In this document: positions 41,861 through 50,376 of the stretch, piece after piece
Layout: each line of letters opens with the position of its first letter
Position numbering within the stretch: position 1 is the stretch's first letter
Source of the DNA: CADEFX01 sp050260355
Lineage (GTDB): Bacteria; Pseudomonadota; Alphaproteobacteria; Rhizobiales; Hyphomicrobiaceae
Direction of reading: 5' to 3'
DNA length: 64,000 nucleotides
NCBI GenBank assembly: GCA_050260355.1
Contig: JBLNBZ010000103.1
Span: forward strand, 1 to 64,000
Notes under the pieces: generated by a model
Seen by the model: the letters and a program-made list of their open reading frames with translations, nothing else
The model's database searches: none
What the model was told of the DNA's origin: nothing
Made by a program: the position numbers and the translations under genes

Positions 41861-41945
41861 TGGTGCGGTCGAGAGGACTCGAACCTCCACGCCTTGCGGC
41901 GCCAACCCCTCAAGCTGGTGCGTCTACCAATTCCGCCACGACCGC
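41861..41945 (-). tRNA. tRNA-Leu (anticodon GAG)
   Basis: Class II tRNA of 85 nt on the minus strand with acceptor GCGGTCG/CGACCGC, anticodon loop TTGAGGG giving GAG (reads CTC), a long variable arm, T arm GGTTCGAGTCC and an encoded CCA at 41861-41863. Confidence 0.95.
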
Positions 41946-42135
41946 GTGACCGGCGAAAGTCGGCGTTGTCCTAGCAGACCGGACCCGGCCAAACAAGCGG
42001 TCCGGCAGGAACAGTTGGCCACGATCCTGCGGCCAGTATAGCCGCAGTCCCATCGCGATAAGCCATCACGACAATATGGGTTGAGCACAAGAGCATGGGC
42101 CCCATATCGTGCGTGGGAATACCACGAGTATATGG

Positions 42136-42876
42136 ATGCCGATGGGCCCACCGAGGAGCATGCGCCAGGCGCCACAGTTGCTGCAATCCACTCCTGTCGA
42201 GTGGCTGGTTGCCGACGCGCCCGTCGGCTACGAGCAGGCTGTTGCCGTCATGCAGGAGCGTGCGGCCGCGGTCAGGGCCGGATCGGCTCCGGAGCTGGTC
42301 TGGCTCCTCGAGCATCCGCCGCTCTATACGGCCGGCACCAGCGCGCGCAGCGAGGACATACTGGCGGCAGGCGGGCTTCCGGTGCACCGCAGCGGGCGCG
42401 GCGGCCAACTGACCTACCACGGCCCCGGGCAGCGGGTGGTCTACGTCATGCTGGACGTGGCGCGTCGCACGGGTGACGTGCGCGCCTTCGTGGCCGCCCT
42501 CGAGGCCTGGATCGTCGAAACGCTCGGCGCCTTTGGTGTCCGCGGCGAGACGCGCTGCGACCGGGTCGGCGTCTGGGTCGCACGCCCGGACAAGGGCCCC
42601 GGTCGCGAGGACAAGATCGCCGCGATCGGCCTCCGGCTGCGCCGGTGGGTCAGCCTGCATGGCATTGCGATCAATGTTGACCTGGATCTGGCGCCGTTCT
42701 CAGGCATCGTGCCATGCGGCGTGCGCGATCAGGGCGTGACGAGCCTGGCCGACCTGGGCGTCCGCGCCGGCATGGGCGACGTCGATCAGGCGCTGAGGGC
42801 GGCTTTTGAACGCCGCTTCGGGACGACCAGGACCGTCGTCCGGTTGCGAGAGGAGCAACCGGTCCCAGTGGCCTGA
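42136..42876 (+). CDS. lipB: Lipoyl(octanoyl) transferase
   Basis: Moves octanoyl from ACP to lipoyl domains, the first step of lipoate attachment. About 246 residues; motifs ELVWLLEHPPLYTAGTSA, RSGRGGQLTYHGPGQRVVY, the catalytic Cys in GIVPCGVRDQGVTSL and the Lys in KIAAIGLRLRRWVSLHGIA. The start is uncertain: no strong ribosome site is seen. ATG 42136 is used; GTG 42109 and ATG 42160 are alternatives that do not affect the domain. Confidence 0.92.
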   Translation: MPMGPPRSMRQAPQLLQSTPVEWLVADAPVGYEQAVAVMQERAAAVRAGSAPELVWLLEHPPLYTAGTSARSEDILAAGGLPVHRSGRGGQLTYHGPGQRVVYVMLDVARRTGDVRAFVAALEAWIVETLGAFGVRGETRCDRVGVWVARPDKGPGREDKIAAIGLRLRRWVSLHGIAINVDLDLAPFSGIVPCGVRDQGVTSLADLGVRAGMGDVDQALRAAFERRFGTTRTVVRLREEQPVPVA

Positions 42877-43085
42877 GGGCACCGTGGGCGGCTTCCGATT
42901 CGGGCCGCGGTGGGATCTACAGAGCACGTGAACTAAGGACTGGGCAGCCGACGCGCGGCCCTTAACCTCTCCCGCGGTGGTGGAGAGAGTTGCACTACCC
43001 GCTTCCAACCTGCCACCCGGAACCTGTTGAGCGCGGCCCTGCTCGCTTGCGCGGACATCTGACTCCAGCTATAGAGCCCGCTTTA

Positions 43086-44039
43086 ATGACCCTTGCGGCG
43101 ACGTCCACATTCTACTTCCCGCGGCGGCACCTCCTGACCTGCGAGGGGCTCTCTGCCAAAGAAATAAATTCCCTTCTCGATCTCGCCGACAAAGCCGCTG
43201 AAGTCAGCCGGCAAGTCAACAAGAAGCGCGACGTGCTGCGCGGCCGCACGCTCATCAATCTCTTCTTCGAGGTGTCGACCCGCACGCAAAGCTCCTTCGA
43301 GCTGGCCGGCAAGCGTCTCGGCGCCGACGTCATGAACATGAACGTGTCGACCTCGTCGGTGCAGAAGGGTGAGACGCTGATCGACACGGCCGTGACGCTC
43401 AACGCCATGCGGCCCGACATCATCGTCGTGCGCCACTATGCGGCTGGCGCCGTCGAGCTCCTGGCGCAGAAGGTGGACTGCTCGGTCATCAACGCCGGTG
43501 ACGGCGCGCACGAGCATCCGACACAGGCCCTGCTCGATGCGCTGACCATCCGGCGCTCCAAGGGCCGCGTTGCCGGGCTAACAGTTGCCATCTGCGGCGA
43601 CATCCTGCATTCGCGCGTGGCGCGCTCCAACATCCACGTGCTCAATACGCTCGGCGCGCGCGTGCGCCTGGTCGCGCCGTCGACACTGCTGCCTCCCGGG
43701 GCCGAGCGGCTGGGAGCAGAGGTGTTCACCGACATGTGGCAAGGGCTCGAGGGCTGCGACATCGTCATGATGCTGCGGCTGCAGCGCGAGCGCATGCAGG
43801 GCGCCTACGTGCCCTCCACGCGCGAGTACTACCACTTCTTCGGGCTCGATCACGATAAGCTGTCGCGCGCCAAGCCCGATGCGCTGATCATGCACCCAGG
43901 CCCCATGAACCGCGGCGTGGAAATCGCATCGGCGATCGCGGATCACTCCCGCAGCGTGATCCAGGATCAAGTCGAGATGGGCGTGGCCGTGCGCATGGCC
44001 GTGCTCGAGGCCCTTGCGCGCCACCTGCCGAACCAGTGA
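43086..44039 (+). CDS. pyrB: Aspartate carbamoyltransferase catalytic subunit
   Basis: 317 residues. Second step of pyrimidine synthesis. The carbamoyl phosphate motif STRTQSSFELAGKRLG, AGDGAHEHPTQALLDA, and the C-terminal HPGPMNRGVEI are all present. ATG 43086 gives the family length. It is followed after 10 bases by a dihydroorotase-like gene, a pairing seen in bacteria with a dodecameric ATCase that needs a DHOase-like partner for assembly. No pyrI is seen. Confidence 0.96.
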   Translation: MTLAATSTFYFPRRHLLTCEGLSAKEINSLLDLADKAAEVSRQVNKKRDVLRGRTLINLFFEVSTRTQSSFELAGKRLGADVMNMNVSTSSVQKGETLIDTAVTLNAMRPDIIVVRHYAAGAVELLAQKVDCSVINAGDGAHEHPTQALLDALTIRRSKGRVAGLTVAICGDILHSRVARSNIHVLNTLGARVRLVAPSTLLPPGAERLGAEVFTDMWQGLEGCDIVMMLRLQRERMQGAYVPSTREYYHFFGLDHDKLSRAKPDALIMHPGPMNRGVEIASAIADHSRSVIQDQVEMGVAVRMAVLEALARHLPNQ

Positions 44040-44049
44040 GGGCGTAGCC

Positions 44050-45390
44050 ATGAGCCCGGCTGCCCGCAAGTCCGGTTCCGGTCCAGCGACCGAGACCACG
44101 GTGTTCCTCAACGCCCGGCTGATCGATCCGGAGTCCGGCCGCGACGAGCCCGGCGGTCTGCTCGTGCGCGACGGGCTGATCGCAGACGTCGGCCCGCATC
44201 TGCGCCGCAATGCCCCGGATGGGGCCAGTGTCATCGATTGTCAGAGGCATGTGCTTGCGCCGGGGCTCATCGACTGCCAGGTCTTCACCGGCGATCCGGG
44301 CCAGGAGCACCGCGAAACACTTAAGACGGCGAGCTTCGCCGCGGCGGCCGGCGGCGTCACGACCATCGTCTGCATGCCGGATACCGAGCCCGTCATCGAT
44401 CAGGTCGCGCTGGTCGACTACGTGCAGCGGCGCGCGCGAGAGAGGGCGATCGTCAACGTCCACATCATGGCCGCCGTGACACGCGGCCTCAAGGGCGAGG
44501 AGATGGCGGAGATCGGCCTGCTGCAACGTGCCGGCGCCATCGCCTTCTGCAACGGCAAGTCGAGCATCGCCAACACGCGCGTTATGCGCAACGCGCTCCT
44601 TTACGCGAAGGACTTCGATGCCCTGATCGTGCATCACACCGAAGATCCGTACCTCTCGGCCGGTGCGGCGATGAACTCCGGCGAGATCTCGACACGGCTC
44701 GGGCTGCCCGGTGTGCACAAGGCCGCCGAGACCCTGGTGCTCGAACGCGATGTGCGCCTCGTCCAAATGACGGGCGGGCGCTACCACGCCGCCACGCTGA
44801 GCTGTGCGGAAAGCCTCGAGGTGATCCGTCAGGCGAAAAGCAAGAAGCTTCCGGTCTCGTGCGGCGTATCCATCAATCACCTGACGCTGAATGAGAACGA
44901 CATCGGGCCCTACCGCACGTTCTTCAAGCTGCGCCCGCCGCTGCGCGCCGAGGAGGATCGCGTCGCCATGGTGCAAGGGCTCGCGCAAGGGGACATCGAG
45001 GTCATCGTATCCAGTCACGATCCCCAGGACGCGGACGTCAAGCGGCGGCCGTTCGCGGAGGCCGCGGATGGCGCCATAGGCCTCGAGACTTTGCTAGCCG
45101 CCGCGCTGAGGCTCTACCACAACGGCGAAATCGGCCTGATGCCGCTGCTCAGAGCCATGACGGTCAATCCGGCCAAGCTGCTGGGACTGAGCTCAGGGCG
45201 CTTGAGCAAAGGCGCCCCCGCCGACCTCGTCCTCTTCGATCTCGATGTCCCCTGGGTGGTCGACCGGGAGCAGCTGAGGGCGCGATCGAAGAACACCCCG
45301 TTCGACGAGAGCAAGTTGCAGGGCCGCGTGCTGCGCACCGTGGTTGCCGGCAAGACGGTCTACCAGTACGGTGAGCCCGCACGCAGCTGA
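44050..45390 (+). CDS. Dihydroorotase-like protein lacking key active-site residues
   Basis: 446 residues of the amidohydrolase fold, aligned throughout to PyrC type I. But the metal motif HxH (usually DxHVHLR) reads LIDCQVFTGDPGQEHRET near residue 75, and the usual DHAPH with its catalytic Asp reads VIVSSHDPQDAD near residue 320. Substrate-loop Arg and NPPLR-like segments (KLRPPLRAEED) survive. By analogy with PyrC' of Pseudomonas it probably has no dihydroorotase activity and instead stabilises PyrB in a complex. It follows pyrB after 10 bases. Another, active pyrC must then be elsewhere. Confidence 0.85.
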   Translation: MSPAARKSGSGPATETTVFLNARLIDPESGRDEPGGLLVRDGLIADVGPHLRRNAPDGASVIDCQRHVLAPGLIDCQVFTGDPGQEHRETLKTASFAAAAGGVTTIVCMPDTEPVIDQVALVDYVQRRARERAIVNVHIMAAVTRGLKGEEMAEIGLLQRAGAIAFCNGKSSIANTRVMRNALLYAKDFDALIVHHTEDPYLSAGAAMNSGEISTRLGLPGVHKAAETLVLERDVRLVQMTGGRYHAATLSCAESLEVIRQAKSKKLPVSCGVSINHLTLNENDIGPYRTFFKLRPPLRAEEDRVAMVQGLAQGDIEVIVSSHDPQDADVKRRPFAEAADGAIGLETLLAAALRLYHNGEIGLMPLLRAMTVNPAKLLGLSSGRLSKGAPADLVLFDLDVPWVVDREQLRARSKNTPFDESKLQGRVLRTVVAGKTVYQYGEPARS

Positions 45391-45424
45391 CACACCGGTC
45401 GCACCGCTCAATTCTCTCGCCTGC

Positions 45425-46042
45425 ATGGATCACATTGGCATCGTGCTTCTGCTTGCCTTCGGCCTCGGTTACCTGCTGGGGTCGATCCCGTTCGGCCTGC
45501 TGCTGACCAAGGCCGCCGGTGTCAGCGACGTGCGCAAGATCGGGTCGGGCAATATCGGCGCGACCAACGTCCTGCGCACCGGCCACAAGGGTCTTGCTGC
45601 TGCGACCCTGATCTGTGACGCCTTGAAGGGCACGGTCGCCGTGCTTCTGGTCGAGCGCTGGATCGGAGCTCCCGCCGGCTATGCAGTCGTCTCTACGCTC
45701 GCGGCCGGCCTCGGCGCCTTCATCGGCCACGTGTTCCCCGTCTGGCTCGGTTTCAAAGGGGGAAAGGGCGTGGCCACCTACATCGGCATCTTGATTGCAT
45801 TGTTCTGGCCTGCCGCCCTGCTCTTTTGCGCCATCTGGCTCTCCGTCGCCTACCTCACGCGCTATTCGTCGCTGTCCGCGCTGATCGCGGGCGCAGCGAC
45901 ACCGGTGGTTCTGCTGGGATTTGGCCAACGACCGGCGGCGCTGCTCTTCGTCCTCTTGACCTTGCTGCTGCTGTGGACGCACCAGGCCAATATCCGCCGC
46001 CTTCTGAGCGGCGAGGAGCCCAAGATCGGTGCCAAAGGCTGA
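45425..46042 (+). CDS. plsY: Acyl-phosphate glycerol-3-phosphate acyltransferase
   Basis: 205 residues, five membrane helices. It transfers acyl from acyl phosphate to G3P at the inner membrane, the first step in phospholipid synthesis. PlsY motifs are all visible: YLLGSIPFGLLL, KIGSGNIGATNVLRT, and GHVFPVWLGFKGGKGVATY. ATG 45425 fits the family start. It overlaps the dprA start by 14 bases, so the two are likely coupled. Confidence 0.96.
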   Translation: MDHIGIVLLLAFGLGYLLGSIPFGLLLTKAAGVSDVRKIGSGNIGATNVLRTGHKGLAAATLICDALKGTVAVLLVERWIGAPAGYAVVSTLAAGLGAFIGHVFPVWLGFKGGKGVATYIGILIALFWPAALLFCAIWLSVAYLTRYSSLSALIAGAATPVVLLGFGQRPAALLFVLLTLLLLWTHQANIRRLLSGEEPKIGAKG

Positions 46043-47204
46043 GCCGCGCGATTTGTTTACGCCCGCTCCGCTGCCTCAGGCGCGGCTCGACCATGCCCAG
46101 CGCCTGGCCTGCCTGAGGCTCATCCGCAGCGAGCAGGTGGGCCCGGTCACGTTCCGCGAGCTCATCAATCACTTCGGCGGTGCCGATCGTGCCCTTGCGG
46201 CCTTGCCCGAGCTAGCGCGGCGCGGCGGTCGCCGCAAACCGATTAGGCTCTGCCCGCGCGAGGAGGCAGAAGCCGAGCTCGAAGCTGCGGCAAGGGTTAG
46301 GGCCGAGCCCTTGTTCACGATCGAGCCAGGATATCCAGCGGCGCTGGCCCGCGTCGATGTCCCCCCGCCGCTGTTGTACATCAAGGGACGGACGGAGCTG
46401 CTGGCCCGGCCCACGGTCGCCATCGTCGGCTCACGTAACGCCTCGGCGGCGGGGCAGAAGCTGACGCGGCAGATTTCCGCCGCGGTGGGCGCAGAAGGCT
46501 TCGTGATCGCCTCAGGTCTTGCGCGCGGCATCGATGCGTCGGCGCACGAGGCCGCGCTGGCGACAGGCACCGTCGCCGTGCTCGCCGGCGGCATCGACTT
46601 CGTTTATCCGCCGGAGCATGCCGCGCTGCAGGATCGCATCGCCGCGGAGGGCTGCCTCATCAGCGAGCAGCCACCGGGATTCGCCCCACGCGGCCAGGAC
46701 TTTCCACGCCGCAACCGGATCATATCCGGCATCTCGGTGGGCGTGCTCATCGTCGAGGCTGCCCGCCGCTCGGGCTCGCTCATCACGGCGCGGATGGCCG
46801 GCGAGCAGGGCCGCGAGGTGATGGCGGTCCCGGGCCATCCCCTCGATCCGCGTGCCGAAGGAACGAACCAGCTTCTGAAGGAGGGGGCGACGCTGGTGAC
46901 GCAGGCCGCCGACGTGCTGGCTGCCTTGGCGCCGCTGGTTCAACAACGCGTCTTCAGTCCGGGCACGGCCGCGGCCGACGACACCCTCGTCCGCGAGGAA
47001 GGGGCAGGTCACGGTGGGCTTCCGGACGAAGGGGCGGTTGCGCGCGTGCTGGAAGCCTTGGGCCCGGCGCCCGTCGATATCGATTGGCTCGCGCGTGCAA
47101 CTGGGCTCGATATCCGCAGCGTGCGGATCGCCCTGCTGGAGCTTGCGCTTGCCGATCGCATCGAGCGGCATGGGGCCCAGCTCGTGTCACGGAAAGCGCC
47201 CTGA
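46029..47204 (+). CDS. dprA: DNA processing protein DprA
   Basis: 391 residues. It loads RecA on incoming single-strand DNA in transformation. A SAM-like N-terminus, the Rossmann core with VAIVGSRNASAAG, IASGLARGIDASAHEAAL, FPRRNRIISGIS and SGSLITARMAGEQGREVMAVPG, and a C-terminal winged helix (VDIDWLARATGLDIRSVRIA). It starts with GTG within the plsY 3' end. It is found also in bacteria not known to be competent. Confidence 0.95.
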   Translation: MPKAEPRDLFTPAPLPQARLDHAQRLACLRLIRSEQVGPVTFRELINHFGGADRALAALPELARRGGRRKPIRLCPREEAEAELEAAARVRAEPLFTIEPGYPAALARVDVPPPLLYIKGRTELLARPTVAIVGSRNASAAGQKLTRQISAAVGAEGFVIASGLARGIDASAHEAALATGTVAVLAGGIDFVYPPEHAALQDRIAAEGCLISEQPPGFAPRGQDFPRRNRIISGISVGVLIVEAARRSGSLITARMAGEQGREVMAVPGHPLDPRAEGTNQLLKEGATLVTQAADVLAALAPLVQQRVFSPGTAAADDTLVREEGAGHGGLPDEGAVARVLEALGPAPVDIDWLARATGLDIRSVRIALLELALADRIERHGAQLVSRKAP

Positions 47205-47222
47205 AAGGTACCTGCGGCGATC

Positions 47223-47447
47223 TCACGTGGAGCAAGCCTGTGACTGCGCCTCGCGGTAGGCGATCTCCAGCACGCCGCTCAGGGTCTCCAGCCCGCCCTT
47301 GGCCGCCATCTCCCGAAGCTCGAGCAGGATGTGGGTCAGGTACTCGGCAGTCTCGGCCTTGGTGGCGAGTGCACCACTCTGTCCTTGCGCTCCTTGATTG
47401 TTGCCGAATCCGGAAGCAGCTTTAAGGAGATCTGATTGCCCGCCCAT
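47223..47447 (-). CDS. Small conserved-looking hypothetical protein
   Basis: 74 residues, Gln/Gly-rich N-terminus followed by a helix EYLTHILLELREMAAKGGLE and VLEIAYREAQSQA. It converges on dprA, with a GGAGGG ribosome site before its ATG. The length and amphipathic helix are like small Hyphomicrobiales proteins of unknown function. Confidence 0.6.
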   Translation of the reverse strand: MGGQSDLLKAASGFGNNQGAQGQSGALATKAETAEYLTHILLELREMAAKGGLETLSGVLEIAYREAQSQACST

Positions 47448-47664
47448 CAGGGCCCTCCAACCGCATGATCAATCTAAGGTTGTAATTATTTACCAACAGT
47501 GCGCCCGGACTGCAATCACCGCGTGCATAAATGGAAACCTATCCACCGGGCCCGGGTTTGACACCGTCCAATTCCTCACCCATGTTCCGTGCCGCCTCGG
47601 GCTGAGGGTTAATGGCGTGCCCGCCTCGAAGGCAGCCACCGAGCATCGATCCTTCCGAGAACGC

Positions 47665-50364
47665 ATGAATATCGTCATCGTGGAATCGGCCGCCAAGGCC
47701 AAGGCCATCAACAAGTACCTGGGCTCCGGCTTCAAGGTCATCCCGAGCTATGGCCACGTGCGGGACCTTCCGGCCAAGGACGGCTCGGTCGAGCCCGACA
47801 ACGATTTTGCGATGCACTGGGACGTCGACAGCCGGGCCGCCAAGGTCATGAGAGAGATCGCGGCTGCCGTGAAGGGCGCCGACAAGCTGATTCTGGCGAC
47901 CGACCCCGATCGCGAGGGCGAGGCCATCTCCTGGCACATCCTGCGCGTGCTGGAAGAGAAGCGCGCCCTGAGGAAGGGGGTGCCGGTCGAGCGCGTCACC
48001 TTCAACGCAGTAACCAAGCAGGCGGTGCTCGATGCCATGAAGGCGCCGCGGCAGATCGAGACGCCGCTGGTGGAGGCCTACCTCGCCCGGCGCGCCCTCG
48101 ACTATCTCGTCGGCTTCACCTTATCGCCGGTGCTGTGGCGCAAGCTGCCCGGTGCCCGTTCGGCGGGACGCGTCCAATCCGTGGCGCTGCGCCTCGTCTG
48201 CGATCGCGAGGCCGAGATCGAGGCGTTCAAGACCGAGGAATACTGGACCATCGAGGCGCTGCTGGCGACCGCCAAGGGCGAGGACGTGCGCGCACGACTG
48301 ACCGCCATTGCCGGCACTCAGCTCAAGAAGCTCGACATCAAGGACGCGGCTTCCGCCAACGCCATCAAGGCGGCCATCGAGCGCGGCGACTTCCGCGTCA
48401 CTGCGGTCGAGAAGAAGGCGGTCCGGCGCAACCCCTATCCGCCGTTCACCACGTCCACGCTGCAGCAGGAGGCCTCGCGCAAGCTGGGCTTCTCCGCGCG
48501 TCAGACCATGCAGGTGGCCCAGCGCCTTTACGAAGGCGTCGATATCGGCGGCGAGACGGTCGGTCTCATCACCTACATGCGAACCGACGGCGTGCAGATC
48601 GTGCCGGAGGCCGTGAGCGCCATTCGCCGCGAGGTCGAGAAGGATTGGGGCAAGCGCTACCTGCCGCCCTTCATCCGCGAGTACAAGACCAAGGCGAAGA
48701 ACGCCCAGGAGGCGCACGAGGCGATCCGGCCGACGGATGTCTCGCGCAAGCCGGACGCCGTCGCCCGCTATCTCGAGCGTGATCAAGCACGTCTCTACGA
48801 GCTCATCTGGAAGCGCGCCGTGGCAAGCCAGATGGCGTCCGCCGAGGTCGAGCAGACGAGCGCCGACATCGAGGTGAAAGGTCGCGACGGCAAGGTCTAT
48901 GGCCTGCGTGCGACCGGCTCCGTCATTCTGTTCGACGGCTTCCTCAAGCTCTACGAGGAAGGCCGCGACGAGGAGGACGAGGAGAGCCGCCGCCTGCCGC
49001 CGCTCGCCCAAGGCGACCGGCTCGAGGATCGCGGCATCGAGGCCAAGCAGCATTTCACCGAGCCGCCGCCGCGCTACTCGGAGGCAACGCTCGTCAAGAA
49101 GATGGAGGAGCTGGGCATCGGCCGCCCCTCGACCTACGCCTCCACGCTCGCCGTGCTGCAGGATCGCGATTACGTGCGCATCGAGAAGAAGCGCCTGATC
49201 CCGGAGGACAAGGGCCGGCTCGTCATCGCCTTCCTCGAAAGCTTTTTCAAACGCTACGTCGAGTACGACTTCACCGCCGATCTGGAGGAGAAGCTCGACC
49301 TCATCTCGGACCACAAGCTCGAGTGGAAGGACGTGCTGCGCGACTTCTGGCGCGACTTCACGGCCGCGGTCGGCGAGATCAAGGACCTGCGCGTCGGCGA
49401 GGTGCTGGAAGCGCTCAATGAGCTGCTGGGCCCGCACATTTTCCCTGACAGGGGCGACGGCAGCGACCCGCGCACCTGCCCGAGCTGCGGCTCAGGCCGC
49501 CTGTCGCTGAAGACCGGCAAGTTCGGCGCCTTCATCGGCTGCTCGAACTATCCCGAGTGCCGTTATACGCGCCAGTTCAGCCAAGGAGGCGAGGAGCCTG
49601 GCGAGGCGGCAAAGCCGGAGGGCAAGTTGCTAGGCCATCATCCGGAGACTGGTGAGCCCGTGACGCTGCGCCTCGGCCGCTTCGGGCCCTACGTGCAGCT
49701 CGGCGAAGGCGCCGACGACGAGAAACCGCAGCGCGCATCGATCCCGCGCGGGTGGGACGCCAACACGCTCGACCTGGAGCGTGCGCTGAAGCTGCTGTCC
49801 TTGCCGCGCGAGGTGGGCGTGCATCCCGAGACCGGCAAACCGATCACCGCCGGGATCGGTCGCTACGGTCCGTTCGTGCTGCACGACGGCACCTATGCCA
49901 ATCTCGAGAGCGTGGATGAGGTGTTCACCGTCGGCCTCAACCGTGCGGTGACCGTGATCGCCGACAAGAAGGCCGGCAAAGGTGGCCGGTTCGGCCGCGG
50001 AGCGGCGCGCCAGGTCCTCAAGGATCTGGGCGAGCACCCGTCGGGAGGGGGAAAGATCGAGGTGCTCAACGGGCGCTACGGGCCCTACATCACCCACAAC
50101 AAGATCAACGCCAACGTGCCGAAGGGGCGCGATCCGGCCTCGATTACGGTCGACGAGGCGGTTGCCCTGCTGGCCGAGCGGGCAGCCAATGCGCCAGCCA
50201 AGAGCCGCGGCGGCGGCGGACGGCGCAAGGCAGCCTCGGCGGAGAAGCCAGCCGCGGACGCCAAGCCTGCGAAGGCGCGCAAGGCGCCGGCGGTCTCCAA
50301 GGCGCGCAAGCCAAGCGGCGGCTCGAGGTCCAAGGCGTCCAAAGCCCGCGACGCGGCGGAGTAG
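47665..50364 (+). CDS. topA: DNA topoisomerase I
   Basis: 899 residues. Relaxes negative supercoils. Toprim domain (MNIVIVESAAKAKAINKYLG, ATDPDREGEAISWHI), catalytic Tyr in TYMRTDGVQI, conserved GRPSTYASTLAVLQDRDYV, then one true zinc finger (CPSCGSGRLSLKTG...CSNYPEC) and further degenerate repeats (RLGRFGPYVQLGEG, GRYGPFVLHDG, GRYGPYITHNK). The tail is Lys/Ala-rich. ATG 47665 is the family start. Confidence 0.98.
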   Translation: MNIVIVESAAKAKAINKYLGSGFKVIPSYGHVRDLPAKDGSVEPDNDFAMHWDVDSRAAKVMREIAAAVKGADKLILATDPDREGEAISWHILRVLEEKRALRKGVPVERVTFNAVTKQAVLDAMKAPRQIETPLVEAYLARRALDYLVGFTLSPVLWRKLPGARSAGRVQSVALRLVCDREAEIEAFKTEEYWTIEALLATAKGEDVRARLTAIAGTQLKKLDIKDAASANAIKAAIERGDFRVTAVEKKAVRRNPYPPFTTSTLQQEASRKLGFSARQTMQVAQRLYEGVDIGGETVGLITYMRTDGVQIVPEAVSAIRREVEKDWGKRYLPPFIREYKTKAKNAQEAHEAIRPTDVSRKPDAVARYLERDQARLYELIWKRAVASQMASAEVEQTSADIEVKGRDGKVYGLRATGSVILFDGFLKLYEEGRDEEDEESRRLPPLAQGDRLEDRGIEAKQHFTEPPPRYSEATLVKKMEELGIGRPSTYASTLAVLQDRDYVRIEKKRLIPEDKGRLVIAFLESFFKRYVEYDFTADLEEKLDLISDHKLEWKDVLRDFWRDFTAAVGEIKDLRVGEVLEALNELLGPHIFPDRGDGSDPRTCPSCGSGRLSLKTGKFGAFIGCSNYPECRYTRQFSQGGEEPGEAAKPEGKLLGHHPETGEPVTLRLGRFGPYVQLGEGADDEKPQRASIPRGWDANTLDLERALKLLSLPREVGVHPETGKPITAGIGRYGPFVLHDGTYANLESVDEVFTVGLNRAVTVIADKKAGKGGRFGRGAARQVLKDLGEHPSGGGKIEVLNGRYGPYITHNKINANVPKGRDPASITVDEAVALLAERAANAPAKSRGGGGRRKAASAEKPAADAKPAKARKAPAVSKARKPSGGSRSKASKARDAAE

Positions 50365-50376
50365 GACGGACCACGC

